NCBI RefSeq assembly: GCF_000373565.1
Contig: NZ_KB891806.1
Coordinates: forward strand, 62,001-126,000
Direction of reading: 5' to 3'
Source: Streptomyces sp. HmicA12
GTDB taxonomy: Bacteria; Actinomycetota; Actinomycetes; Streptomycetales; Streptomycetaceae
DNA: 64,000 nucleotides
The notes below the pieces were generated by a model that worked only from the letters and a program-made list of their open reading frames with translations, was not told where the DNA came from and ran no database searches. Shown in pieces: positions 43,499-52,585 of this stretch (positions are counted from its first letter, which is position 1; each line of letters begins with the position of its first letter). A program made the translations under genes and the position numbers.

Positions 43499-44521
43499 AT
43501 GTCCGAGTGGCCCGTGTACACCGGCGCGAACGAGCCGCACGACGGCGTCGACCGGCTGCCTCCACCGCCGCCGTGGCGCGCGTTCGACGGCGGCCCGGCG
43601 CTGGCCACGCCCACCGACGCGGACGACGCGGCGGCCGTCTCACCGGACCGGGCGCACCGGGCGCGCACCTACCGGGCAACCGCCGAGAGCGTCCAACTCG
43701 TCAACGCTGCCCTGTACTTGAGGCGCCCGCTGCTCGTCACGGGCCCGCCCGGCACCGGGAAGTCGTCCCTCGTCTACGCGGTCGCCCGCGAGCTGAAGCT
43801 GGGCCCGGTGCTGCGCTGGAACATCACCAGCCGCTCCACGCTCGCCGACGGCCTCTACCAGTACGACCCGCTGTCCCGGCTGTACGCGGCGCGCGAGCAG
43901 GGTGCGGACGGCGCGGACGAAGGGACCGGAGGGGGCGGAGCTTCCGGGGTGGCCGATCACCTGCGTCTGGGCCCGCTCGGCACCGGACTGCTCCCCCACG
44001 ACCGGCCGCGCGCCCTGCTCGTCGACGAGATCGACAAGAGCGACCTCGACCTGCCCAACGACCTGCTCAACGTCCTGGAGGAGGGCCAGTACGAGATCCC
44101 CGAGCTGGTCCGCGCGGGCGGCGAGGCGCGGGTGCGGGCCGACGGCACGGACCAGCGGGTGCCGATCGTCTCCGGCCGGGTCCGCTGCCGCGCCTTCCCC
44201 TTCGTCGTACTGACCAGCAACGGCGAGCGGGAGTTCCCGCCCGCGTTCCTGCGCCGCTGCGTCACGCTCCGTCTCGACCGGCCGGAGCGGGACCAGCTCA
44301 CCGAGATCGTCCGCGCCCATCTGGGCGACACGGTCGACCAGGCCGACGTACTGATCTCCCGTTTCCTCGCCCGCGCCAACACCGGCGAACTCGCCACGGA
44401 CCAGCTCCTCAACGCCATCTATCTGACCCGGGCGGCGGGCCTGGACTCCGCCACCCGCGACGAGCTGGCCGCACACCTGATGCCGGGCCTGGGACGGCTC
44501 GCGGACACCGATGCACTCTGA
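43499..44521 (+). CDS. MoxR-type AAA+ ATPase
   Basis: 340 residues. Walker A GPPGTGKSS at 82-90, Walker B LLVDEID at 173-179, sensor 1 TSNGERE at 239-245, and the Arg finger in FLRRC (252-253). The helix 2 insert and EIDKSDLDLPNDLLNVLEEGQYEIPEL are typical MoxR features. MoxR ATPases remodel partner proteins, usually with a vWA protein. Here the partner is encoded directly downstream with an 11-base overlap. No TTA codon was seen in this gene. Confidence 0.92.
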   Translation: MSEWPVYTGANEPHDGVDRLPPPPPWRAFDGGPALATPTDADDAAAVSPDRAHRARTYRATAESVQLVNAALYLRRPLLVTGPPGTGKSSLVYAVARELKLGPVLRWNITSRSTLADGLYQYDPLSRLYAAREQGADGADEGTGGGGASGVADHLRLGPLGTGLLPHDRPRALLVDEIDKSDLDLPNDLLNVLEEGQYEIPELVRAGGEARVRADGTDQRVPIVSGRVRCRAFPFVVLTSNGEREFPPAFLRRCVTLRLDRPERDQLTEIVRAHLGDTVDQADVLISRFLARANTGELATDQLLNAIYLTRAAGLDSATRDELAAHLMPGLGRLADTDAL

Positions 44522-47500
44522 ACTGGCCCGGCTGGCCGAGCTGTTACGGTCCGCGACCGACGACGGCACGGCCCCGACGGCGCGCGAGCTGGCGGAAGTG
44601 CTGTGGCTGGCACGGCAGTTGACGGGACCGGAGAGCTCCTCCATCGAGCCTCCACCACAGCAGACACCCGAGCCGCCGCTCCGGGCCCCCGCACACCCGT
44701 CCCCCGCGGACGTACCACCGCCGCCACCACCCGTCCCGTCCGCCCCGCCCGGTCCCCCGCACCCACACCCGAACCCCGAACCCGACCGTGTCCCGCTCTA
44801 CGTGGACCCGTCCCCGCAGCCGACGGCCGCCTCCCTGCTCGCCCCTACGCCCCCGATGCTGCGCCACCCCCTCGCGCTGCAACGCGCCCTGCGCCCGCTC
44901 AAGCGCCGGGTGCCGGCCAGAACAGGCCGCCCCGTGCTGGACGAGGCCGCCACCGCGAACCGCATCGCCCGGCTCGGCGCGGCCCACGACATGTGGCTGC
45001 CCGTGCTGCACCCCGCGCCGGAACGCTGGCTGCGCCTGGCCCTCATCCACGACACGGGCCCGACGATGCCCGTCTGGCGCCCGCTCCTGCGCGAACTGCA
45101 CACCGCACTCACCCAGTCCGGCATCTTCCGCACCATCACCGTGCACCCGGCCACCCCCGACGGCCGCGTCCCGCACCTGGCGCTGCCGCGCGACGGCCGC
45201 ACCGCGGTGCTGCTGCTCAGCGACGGCACCGGCCCGCAGTGGCACCGGGGCCCGGCGGGAACCCGCTGGTACCGCACCCTGCACACCCTGGCGAGCCACA
45301 CCCCGCTGGCCCTCCTCCAGCCCCTCCCCGAACACCTCTGGCGCACGACGGCCCTGCCGACCGCCCCCGGCCGCTTCACGGCACCGCACCCGGCGGCCCC
45401 ACTGCCCGCGCTCCGCTTCACTCCGTACGACGCCGAGGACGCGCTCCCCCACGGCGCCCTCCCCCTCCCGGTCCTGGAGACGTCGGCACCCTGGCTGGCC
45501 AACTGGTCCCGGCTGGTCGGAGCGCCGGGCGGCGCCCAAGTCCCGGGCACGGCGGCATGGTTGAGGCCTCACCCCACCCCGCCGGCCGAGGCGGGCCCCC
45601 TCCCCCGCACTCCGGAGGACCTGGTCCGCGCCTTCCGCGCCACGGCGTCCCCCGAGGCCTACCGTCTCGCGGGCCACCTGGCCGTCGGCGTCCCGCACCT
45701 GCCCGTGATGCGCCTGGTCCACGCGGCCCTCGAACCCGACCCGCGCCCGCAACACCTGGCCGAGGTCATCCTCAGCGGCCTGCTGACCACGGCCTCCGGC
45801 CCGCCCGGCTCGTACGCCTTCCGCGCCGGCGTCCGCGACCTGCTCCTGCGCTCCCTCCCCCGCACGTCCCGAACCCGCACCCATGCCTTCCTGGCCCGGG
45901 TGGGCGGGCTCATCGACGAACGGGTGGGGGCGGCGGCCGGGGAGTTCCGGGCGAGTACGCGGGGCGCGGAGGGGGAGGAGGCGTTCGCGGCGGTGCGGGT
46001 GGAGAGTGTGCGGCGGATGGCCGGTGCCGGGACCCGCGCCCTCCCCGACCGGTACCGGCTCGGGCGCAGGCTGCGCGGTGGCATGGTGCGCATGGCACAC
46101 GACCTGCGCCTGGATCGCCCGGTGCTGGTCAAGCTGCACGCCGCGCCCGACCGAGACGCCTTTCTGCGGGACGCCCGGGTCCTGGCCGGTATCGACCACC
46201 CCGGCGTCGCGCGGCTGCTCGATTTCGGCTTCACCGAGGACGGCGATCCGTACACGGTCGTGGAACATCTGGAGGGCATTCCGCTCGACTCCCTCGTACC
46301 GTCCGACGCGTACCGGTTGCACCAACTGCCCGGGGACCTGCTCGGCCGGATCACCCAGTCGCTCGCCCACGCCCTGACGACGGTGCACGAGGCGGGTTGC
46401 GCGCACGGCCGCATCGGCCTGCCCCGGGTGATGCTGTTGCCGGACGGCACGGTGAAGCTCTCCCTGTTCGAACCCGGACTGCTCCGAAGGGCGGCCGGGC
46501 GCGCGGACGACTGCGCGAAACTCCACTCCCTGCTCGTCGAGTTGGGCGCTCCGTTGGGGAACGAGCTCATCGCCCCCGACGCGCCGACCCGCACGAACGC
46601 CCTGAGTCGCCTCGCCCGAGACGTGCCACCTCTGCCGCGGTCCTCCCGGTACGCCTACGAGCTGCTCGGCCGGGTCCAGGTCACCCGCACGACGCCCGAC
46701 GGCAGAACGCGGCTCCTCGACGACTTCTCACCGGACGAGCAAGCCCTGCTGTGCATGCTGCTGCTCAAACCCGGCCTCCCCGTCCCGATGGCCGAACTCG
46801 CCCAGGGCATCCGGGGCGATGCAGCCCCCGGCGCCACCACACCGTCGGTGGAAGACACCGCCCTGGGCCTGCGCCTTCGTCCCGACGCCTTCGGGCTCGC
46901 GACCCTCCCCGACGCCTACGCCCTGCACACCAGCACCGACACCGTGGACGCGATCCGTCTCCAGACCCACGTCACCGAAGCGGAACGGGACCGCGCGGCG
47001 GGCGACCTCCAGTCCGCCCGGAACCACCTCTCCGTAGCCCTCTCCCTGTACCGCGGCACCCCCCTCGACGGAGTCCCCGGCCCCGCCGCGGCCACCGCCC
47101 GCACCCGCCTGACCCAGCTCCGCCTCGCCCTCCTCGGACAGCGCGCCGAACTCGACCTCGACCTGGGCGAACCGGAGCGCGCCGCCGAGGCCCTCGCCGG
47201 GCTGGTCCGCGAGCACCCCTCCCGGGAGGACTTCCGGCGCCTCCAGATGATCGCCCTGCGGCAGCTGGGCAGGATCGACGAGGCGCTGGAGTCGTTCGAG
47301 GACTACGAGGGGTACCTGGCGGAGAACGGCCGCGTCGGGGCGGTCCTGACGGAACTGCGCCGGGACCTGATGGCAGCACGCGATGTGGCCGCGGGCCACA
47401 CGATCGTCCTGTTCGAGAGCCCCGGTGGAGCGACTCCAGAACTCGGTCACCAGCTGGACCGGTTGATGCTGATGGCGCAGCTGACCCCGCACTCGCCCCG

Positions 47501-49235
47501 GCCGGCCCCGCATCCGCACGGCTACGAGATCCAGCTCAGTACGGCGGACGCCACCGTGCGGCTCCTCACCGCGACGGTGACCGAGCTTCCGCCGGACGCC
47601 CACCTCTCCGCGGTCTTCTGGCCGGCGGGCCCCGGGCGCCGGGCGGAGCGCGACGCGGTGGGCGAGGAACTCGTCGGCACCGGAGCCCTGTCCCAGGTAG
47701 CCGCGCACCCCGCGATCATCGACCGGGGCACGGCCACGTCGCTGGGCCTGCACACCAGGCGCGTCGACGCCACGTCCTCGTACTGGTACCGCTCGCTGAC
47801 CCGGTTCACCCAGGACGACCGCGACCACGTGGTGGCGGCGCTCGGCGCGCTGCCCGCCATGGCGGACTTCGACACCCGCGACCGGCTCGCGGGCGAGCTG
47901 AGCACACAACTGGATCGCCGCGTCCACGTGCCCGGCGACGACGCCGAGGCAGACCTACGCATCCTGGCGAGCGTGGCGCTGAGCAGTGCCGACGGCGAAC
48001 GGGCGCTGATCGATACCGTCGCCATCGTCCTGGGTCCGGACGCCGCCGAGGAATGTGAGCGGCGCCTCGGCCACGTGGAGGCCGACCCGCTCCAGGAACC
48101 GTTGATCCGCGGCCCGCTGCCCATGCCGTCCGAGAGCACTGCGCCCACTGCCCTCGACGACCGCACGGCACTCGTCTACCGCCACCCCTCCGGCAGCCTC
48201 GGCCTGGACCCGCCCGACGAGTCCGACCTGCTGTGGGAGTACTACGAGGTCGATCTCACCGAGCGCGAGATCCCCGTCGAGGAGGGCGTCCTCACCCGGG
48301 TCCAGGTCAGTGACCCGGTACAGGCCGTCCAGAACGCGTCCCTCGACCTGGCCTCCACGCTGGCCGAACGCCTGGAGACCGAGGCCGCCCGCCTCCCGTC
48401 ACCCCTCGACGTCGAGAAAGTGCTGCGCCGCCTGAACCGCTGGCCGGTGCCCGGGTACGTGGTGCGCTGGGAGCTGTCGTCGCCGTCCGCCCTCGTGCGG
48501 GCCCGCACACGCCCGGACACGGACACACGAGCCGACAGCGGTGACCGTCTCACCCGCGCCCTGGCCACCGCCGAGTCCTACCTCCTCGCCTTCGACGGCC
48601 CCCTCGTACAGCTCTACGCCCGCGCCCGCGACGCCGCCCGCGAACTCACCGCCCTGGCCACCGAACTCCGCGACCCGGACGACGCGTTGACCGGCGTACC
48701 CCTGGAGGAGCCCCTCGAACTCGACATCCACCCCCTCGACGTTCTGCGGACCTTCGCCCGCACCCCCCGCCTCGCCCGCACCCTGCGCGCCCGCCTCGAC
48801 GAGATCGAGCTCCGTGCTCTGCGTACCGCCCGGCCGACCCGCGACGCCGACCTCCTCGTGCGCACCCTGAACTCCACGGGCCGCCCGGTCTCGGTCGTCT
48901 CCGACGTGTCGCCGCACGTCATCTCGGCGTACCTGGCAAGCCGTTCACCGGCGGTACGCGCTGGGGTGCACGGGCGCTCCGCGGATCCGGCCCTCCTGAT
49001 GCCGCACCCCGACGCCCTGCACCGGGCGCTGCACCGGCCCGGCTCCCCCACCCCGCACGGCGTCCTGATCGGCTCGTCCCCGGCGGAGCTGCTCGCCGCG
49101 CGGGCGATCGGCCTGCCATTCATCGGCTACGCGGCGTCGGCCAAGCACGCGAGCACTCTGACGGGGCTGGGCGCCCGCCTCGTCGTACGCGACCTGTCGC
49201 AGCTGGTCGACGCCGTGCGCGGAAGTGCCTCGTAG
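44511..49235 (+). CDS. Giant vWA / pseudokinase / BTAD / EAD-like / pseudo-HAD fusion protein (SAV_2336-related)
   Basis: 1,574 residues. After a short helical start (1-35) and a Pro-rich linker (45-110), residues about 165-290 look like a vWA domain (LALIHDTGPTMPVWRPLLREL, LLLSDGTG) with a weakened metal motif. Residues 365-480 are the helical SAV_2336-type segment. Residues 515-680 are kinase-like: Lys541 is kept, but the catalytic loop is HGRIGLPRV (no HRD Asp) and DFG is replaced by LFE, so a pseudokinase. Residues 735-955 resemble a winged helix plus the AfsR/SARP BTAD-TPR region. About 1097-1187 is EAD-like (VVAALGALPAMADFDTRDRLA). Residues 1353-1565 are HAD-like, with AFDG in place of DxDG and IGSSPAEL in place of GDS..D, so probably inactive. 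Codon 12 is TTA. Likely the sensor and hub of the MoxR-VMAP system. Confidence 0.8.
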   Translation: MHSELARLAELLRSATDDGTAPTARELAEVLWLARQLTGPESSSIEPPPQQTPEPPLRAPAHPSPADVPPPPPPVPSAPPGPPHPHPNPEPDRVPLYVDPSPQPTAASLLAPTPPMLRHPLALQRALRPLKRRVPARTGRPVLDEAATANRIARLGAAHDMWLPVLHPAPERWLRLALIHDTGPTMPVWRPLLRELHTALTQSGIFRTITVHPATPDGRVPHLALPRDGRTAVLLLSDGTGPQWHRGPAGTRWYRTLHTLASHTPLALLQPLPEHLWRTTALPTAPGRFTAPHPAAPLPALRFTPYDAEDALPHGALPLPVLETSAPWLANWSRLVGAPGGAQVPGTAAWLRPHPTPPAEAGPLPRTPEDLVRAFRATASPEAYRLAGHLAVGVPHLPVMRLVHAALEPDPRPQHLAEVILSGLLTTASGPPGSYAFRAGVRDLLLRSLPRTSRTRTHAFLARVGGLIDERVGAAAGEFRASTRGAEGEEAFAAVRVESVRRMAGAGTRALPDRYRLGRRLRGGMVRMAHDLRLDRPVLVKLHAAPDRDAFLRDARVLAGIDHPGVARLLDFGFTEDGDPYTVVEHLEGIPLDSLVPSDAYRLHQLPGDLLGRITQSLAHALTTVHEAGCAHGRIGLPRVMLLPDGTVKLSLFEPGLLRRAAGRADDCAKLHSLLVELGAPLGNELIAPDAPTRTNALSRLARDVPPLPRSSRYAYELLGRVQVTRTTPDGRTRLLDDFSPDEQALLCMLLLKPGLPVPMAELAQGIRGDAAPGATTPSVEDTALGLRLRPDAFGLATLPDAYALHTSTDTVDAIRLQTHVTEAERDRAAGDLQSARNHLSVALSLYRGTPLDGVPGPAAATARTRLTQLRLALLGQRAELDLDLGEPERAAEALAGLVREHPSREDFRRLQMIALRQLGRIDEALESFEDYEGYLAENGRVGAVLTELRRDLMAARDVAAGHTIVLFESPGGATPELGHQLDRLMLMAQLTPHSPRPAPHPHGYEIQLSTADATVRLLTATVTELPPDAHLSAVFWPAGPGRRAERDAVGEELVGTGALSQVAAHPAIIDRGTATSLGLHTRRVDATSSYWYRSLTRFTQDDRDHVVAALGALPAMADFDTRDRLAGELSTQLDRRVHVPGDDAEADLRILASVALSSADGERALIDTVAIVLGPDAAEECERRLGHVEADPLQEPLIRGPLPMPSESTAPTALDDRTALVYRHPSGSLGLDPPDESDLLWEYYEVDLTEREIPVEEGVLTRVQVSDPVQAVQNASLDLASTLAERLETEAARLPSPLDVEKVLRRLNRWPVPGYVVRWELSSPSALVRARTRPDTDTRADSGDRLTRALATAESYLLAFDGPLVQLYARARDAARELTALATELRDPDDALTGVPLEEPLELDIHPLDVLRTFARTPRLARTLRARLDEIELRALRTARPTRDADLLVRTLNSTGRPVSVVSDVSPHVISAYLASRSPAVRAGVHGRSADPALLMPHPDALHRALHRPGSPTPHGVLIGSSPAELLAARAIGLPFIGYAASAKHASTLTGLGARLVVRDLSQLVDAVRGSAS

Positions 49236-49423
49236 GAGCCGTCCGGCAAAGTGGCGCAGCGTCAGAAATGTGACCGGCACTGACCTGTTCACGCGCGCGC
49301 CCGGCGCAATTCCGCCCCGTACGGCCTACCTCAGCGCGCGGTATCCGCCCCTCCGCCGCACGATGCCAAAAGGACCGCGGACCCGCGGCCCGCCCACGGT
49401 CTGCGCTCTCGGGAGGAACTGCC

Positions 49424-50461
49424 ATGACCGTCAGTCTGGAGCAGCTGCGCCGCTGCCACTTCGCCGTCGATCTGGGTGCCGCGCGCACCCGCGTGTATGT
49501 GAAGGGTGCGGGTCTCGTCGTCGACGAGCCGAGCTGCGCCGCGGTCAACACCCGCACCGGCGCGCTGATCGCGGTCGGCGAGTTCGCGGAGAAGATGACC
49601 GGCCGCACCCCCAGCTACATCCGCGTCGTGCGTCCCGTCTCCGGCGGCACCGTCGTCGACATCGAGATGGCCCAGCGGATGCTGCGCCACCTGATCGGGG
49701 AGAAGCTCCGCCGCACCCTGCGCCGCAAGCCCCGTCTGCGCGCGGCGGCATGCACCCCGCACGACGCCGATCCGCTGGCCCAGCGCGCGGCCGTGGAGAC
49801 CCTGGTCGGGCTCGGCGCGCGCCGCGTCGAGCTCGTCGACACGCTGATCGCCGCCGCGGTCGGCTGCGGGCTGCCCGTCGAGCAGCCCGAGGCGACGATG
49901 ATCATCGTCTGTGGTGCGGCCACGACCCAGATCGCCGTCCTCTCCCTCGGCGCGATCGTGACCGCCGACCGGGTTCCCGTCGGCGGCGACGCCATCGACC
50001 ACGCGGTGGTCCAACACCTTCGCCAGCACCACGAGTTGATGCTGCCCTCGCAGTCCGTACGACCTCTGCAGCTGGCCCTGAGCGGCAACGGCCTCACCCC
50101 GCACGGACCCGAGCAGACCGAGATCCACGGCCGTGACGTGGCGACGGGCCTCGCGCGTTCGGTGCACGTGGACACGGCGGCGGTCCGGCACGCCATCCAC
50201 ACCCCGCTGACCGCGGTCCTCGACGGCATCGGCAAGGTGCTCCGCGACTGCCCGCCCGACCTGGTCGCCGACCTCGCGGACCGCGGCATCATGATGGTCG
50301 GCGGCTCGGCCCTGCTGCCGGGGCTCGACCAGATGCTGCGCGACGCGACGGGCATGCCGGTGCACATCGCCGAACGCCCCGACGTGTGCGCGGTCCAGGG
50401 CCTCGGCGCGATGATGGAGGGCAAGATCCAGCCGCTGGTCCTGGACCCGCTGGCCGGCTGA
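49424..50461 (+). CDS. mbl: MreB-like actin homologue Mbl
   Basis: 345 residues, actin/HSP70 fold. Phosphate-1 loop VDLGAARTRVYVKG near residue 14, and the adenosine region MMVGGSALLPGLDQML near residue 290. MreB-type YIRVVRPVSGGTVVDIEMAQRMLRHL is clear. In Streptomyces, Mbl is a divergent MreB relative that helps build the spore wall with the MreB complex. GGGAGGAA precedes the ATG. It begins 188 bases after the conflict system; that gap shows no gene. Confidence 0.9.
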   Translation: MTVSLEQLRRCHFAVDLGAARTRVYVKGAGLVVDEPSCAAVNTRTGALIAVGEFAEKMTGRTPSYIRVVRPVSGGTVVDIEMAQRMLRHLIGEKLRRTLRRKPRLRAAACTPHDADPLAQRAAVETLVGLGARRVELVDTLIAAAVGCGLPVEQPEATMIIVCGAATTQIAVLSLGAIVTADRVPVGGDAIDHAVVQHLRQHHELMLPSQSVRPLQLALSGNGLTPHGPEQTEIHGRDVATGLARSVHVDTAAVRHAIHTPLTAVLDGIGKVLRDCPPDLVADLADRGIMMVGGSALLPGLDQMLRDATGMPVHIAERPDVCAVQGLGAMMEGKIQPLVLDPLAG

Positions 50462-50518
50462 GCGGCCCCTGCCGAGCACTCCGTCGAGCACTCCTCCGAG
50501 CCTTCGCCGAGGTCCCGC

Positions 50519-50773
50519 GTGTCCCTCACCGTCCAGATGACCGGGTCCGTCCTGATCCTGCTCGCCTTCCTCCTCGCGCAGGCGGGCCGGATGGACCCGG
50601 CCGCCTGGTCGTACCTGTGGCTGAACCTGGCCGGCTCGGCGCTCACCGCGGGCGACGCGCTCCATGAGAAGCAGTGGGGTTTCCTGCTGCTCGAAGGAGC
50701 GTGGATGATCGTGTCCGCGGTGAGTCTCATCAACAAGGCGCGGGGCCGCACGCCGCGCGCCCCCGGTCACTGA
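50519..50773 (+). CDS. CBU_0592-family small membrane protein
   Basis: 84 residues, GTG at 50519 after GAGG. Three hydrophobic segments (about 5-22, 29-46, 52-70) with WSYLWLNLAGSALTAGDALHEKQWGFLLLEGAWMIVS, the pattern of the CBU_0592 family of unknown function. It sits 57 bases after mbl and 7 bases before the GAF kinase gene, likely one transcript with both. Confidence 0.8.
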   Translation: MSLTVQMTGSVLILLAFLLAQAGRMDPAAWSYLWLNLAGSALTAGDALHEKQWGFLLLEGAWMIVSAVSLINKARGRTPRAPGH

Positions 50774-50780
50774 GGCGGTC

Positions 50781-52220
50781 ATGCGACCAGCGGTACGGCC
50801 GGGTTCCGGCCTTTCGGTTCTTCTCGAGGCGGTGCTGAACGTGGGCACCGAGCTCGAACTGCGCGCCACGCTCCAGCACTTGGTGGACAGCGCCGTCACG
50901 CTGACCGGTGCCGCGCACGGGGTGCTCGACGTCGTCGACCCCGGCCACGGCAGCCTGCTCGAAACGGTCACCACGGGCCCGGCGACGGACGAGGCAGACG
51001 CGGCGGCCTCCCTCACCGTCCCCGTCCTCGTCCAGGAGACGGACTTCGGCAGGCTGCGGCTGACCGGGGCCGGCTTCACCGACGACGACCACGATCTGCT
51101 CCGGGTCCTCGCCACCCAGGCCGGCATCGCCATCGGCAACGCGCGCCTGTACGAGACCGCCCAGCAGCGCGAGCGGTGGATCGAGGGGGCCGCCGCGGTC
51201 ACCACGGCGCTGCTCACCGGCCGTGCGGACGACGCCCTGACCGCGGTCGCCGAGCGGGCCCGGCTGCTCGCCGACGCGGCGGCCGGGGTCGTCCTGCAGC
51301 CCACCGAGGACGGTGGCATGACGATCGTGGCGGCCTCCACCACGGACGACGTGGACGGCCTGCTCGGCGCGACGATCCGGCCGGGCAGCGAGGTACTGGC
51401 CCAACTCCTCACCGGTGAGCCGGTGTTCATCGAGGACTCGGCGACCGACCCCCGGATGACGACCGAGGTGCGGGGCCGCTTCGGGCCGAGCATGATGCTA
51501 CCGCTGCAGGCCGCGGGGCAGCTCATCGGCACGCTCGCCCTGCCGCGCGAGCGCGGGGCCCGCCCCTACACCTCCGTCGACCACCTGCTGGCGACCCAGT
51601 TCGCCTCGCAGGCGGCGCTCGCCCTGGTCCTGGCCGACGCGCAGGCCGGCCGGGAACGTCTCGCCGTCTTCGAGGACCGCGACCGGATCGCCCGTGACCT
51701 GCACGACCTGGTGGTCCAGCGGCTCTTCGCGACCGGCATGATGCTGGAGTCCACGCAGCGCCGCTCCGAGGTCGGCGACGAGCGCGAGACGCTGGCGCGC
51801 GCCGTCGACGAACTGGAGTCGACGATCCAGGAGGTCCGTACGACGATCTTCGCGCTCCAGCAGCCGCCCGCCGAGGCGCCGACGACCTTCCGGGGCAAGG
51901 TGCTCCGCGAGACGGCGGGCGCCGCCGCGATCCTGGGTTTCGCCCCGTCGGTGCACTTCACGGGCCCGGTCGAGGGGGTGCTCGGCGACGCGGTCGAGGG
52001 GCATCTGCTGGCGGCGCTGCGCCGCGCGCTGGCCACCGCGTCGCGGCGCGGCGCGATCTCCCGTATCGATGTCGTGGTCGACGCGCTCGCCACCCTGCCG
52101 GACGGCCGCCCCGGTGTCCGGCTGACCGTCGAGGACGACGGGGCGGGCGGCGACGGGACGGACACACAGGCAAGGTCGGGCACGACGATGACGTGGCAGT
52201 CACCACTGCGACAGCACTGA
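50781..52220 (+). CDS. GAF-domain histidine kinase-like protein with degenerate ATP-binding domain
   Basis: 479 residues. Two GAF domains (residues about 12-120 and 140-285), then a HisKA_3 dimerisation helix with the phospho-acceptor His in RDRIARDLHDLVVQRLF near residue 308. The ATP-binding domain is damaged: the N-box reads RRALATASRR instead of the expected E..L.NA.RH, and the protein stops soon after the VEDDGAGG element, without the Gly-rich last box. This is the DevS/DosS architecture, but it probably cannot bind ATP. No response regulator is adjacent. Confidence 0.85.
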   Translation: MRPAVRPGSGLSVLLEAVLNVGTELELRATLQHLVDSAVTLTGAAHGVLDVVDPGHGSLLETVTTGPATDEADAAASLTVPVLVQETDFGRLRLTGAGFTDDDHDLLRVLATQAGIAIGNARLYETAQQRERWIEGAAAVTTALLTGRADDALTAVAERARLLADAAAGVVLQPTEDGGMTIVAASTTDDVDGLLGATIRPGSEVLAQLLTGEPVFIEDSATDPRMTTEVRGRFGPSMMLPLQAAGQLIGTLALPRERGARPYTSVDHLLATQFASQAALALVLADAQAGRERLAVFEDRDRIARDLHDLVVQRLFATGMMLESTQRRSEVGDERETLARAVDELESTIQEVRTTIFALQQPPAEAPTTFRGKVLRETAGAAAILGFAPSVHFTGPVEGVLGDAVEGHLLAALRRALATASRRGAISRIDVVVDALATLPDGRPGVRLTVEDDGAGGDGTDTQARSGTTMTWQSPLRQH

Positions 52221-52585
52221 AGCGGCACCTGAGCAGCGCTGGGGGTGGGGGTGAGGTCCGGGCCTTGGGGGAGTGAGCCCGTGATGCTTCGGGGATGACC
52301 GGCGCCGACTCCGCTCATCCCCTGACGCACACCGCTCGATCACCGCTCGTCGGGAGATCTCGACTCTCGACCCAGGGATGAGTCGGTTGCGGTCGTCGAA
52401 GAGCGTACGCGGCCGGACCGGCGCCGGTCACTCCCCAAAGCGCAGGGCTGTCCGGAAAGCGCAGGCACTCGGCGCACGGACACCGCGCGCCGTCCGGCGC
52501 GCACGGTACGGGTGGTGTCTTACGGACCGGTGACGTGACGGGCGCGCCACTGGGGCGCGCGGGCCGGGCGGCCTAGCGTGGCCGT
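52221..52585. other. 365-base gap without a recognisable gene
   Basis: No open frame with good codon use is seen. It has an 8-bp inverted repeat GGGGATGA (52291-52298) and TCATCCCC (52315-52322), plus several GCGCGC tracts. TAGCGT at 52574-52579 is 6 bases before the epimerase ATG and looks like a -10 box of a leaderless message. Confidence 0.6.

Noticed and set aside
50781..52220. Calling the GAF kinase a functional DevS/DosS kinase
   Set aside because: The N-box and final Gly box of the ATP-binding domain are missing.
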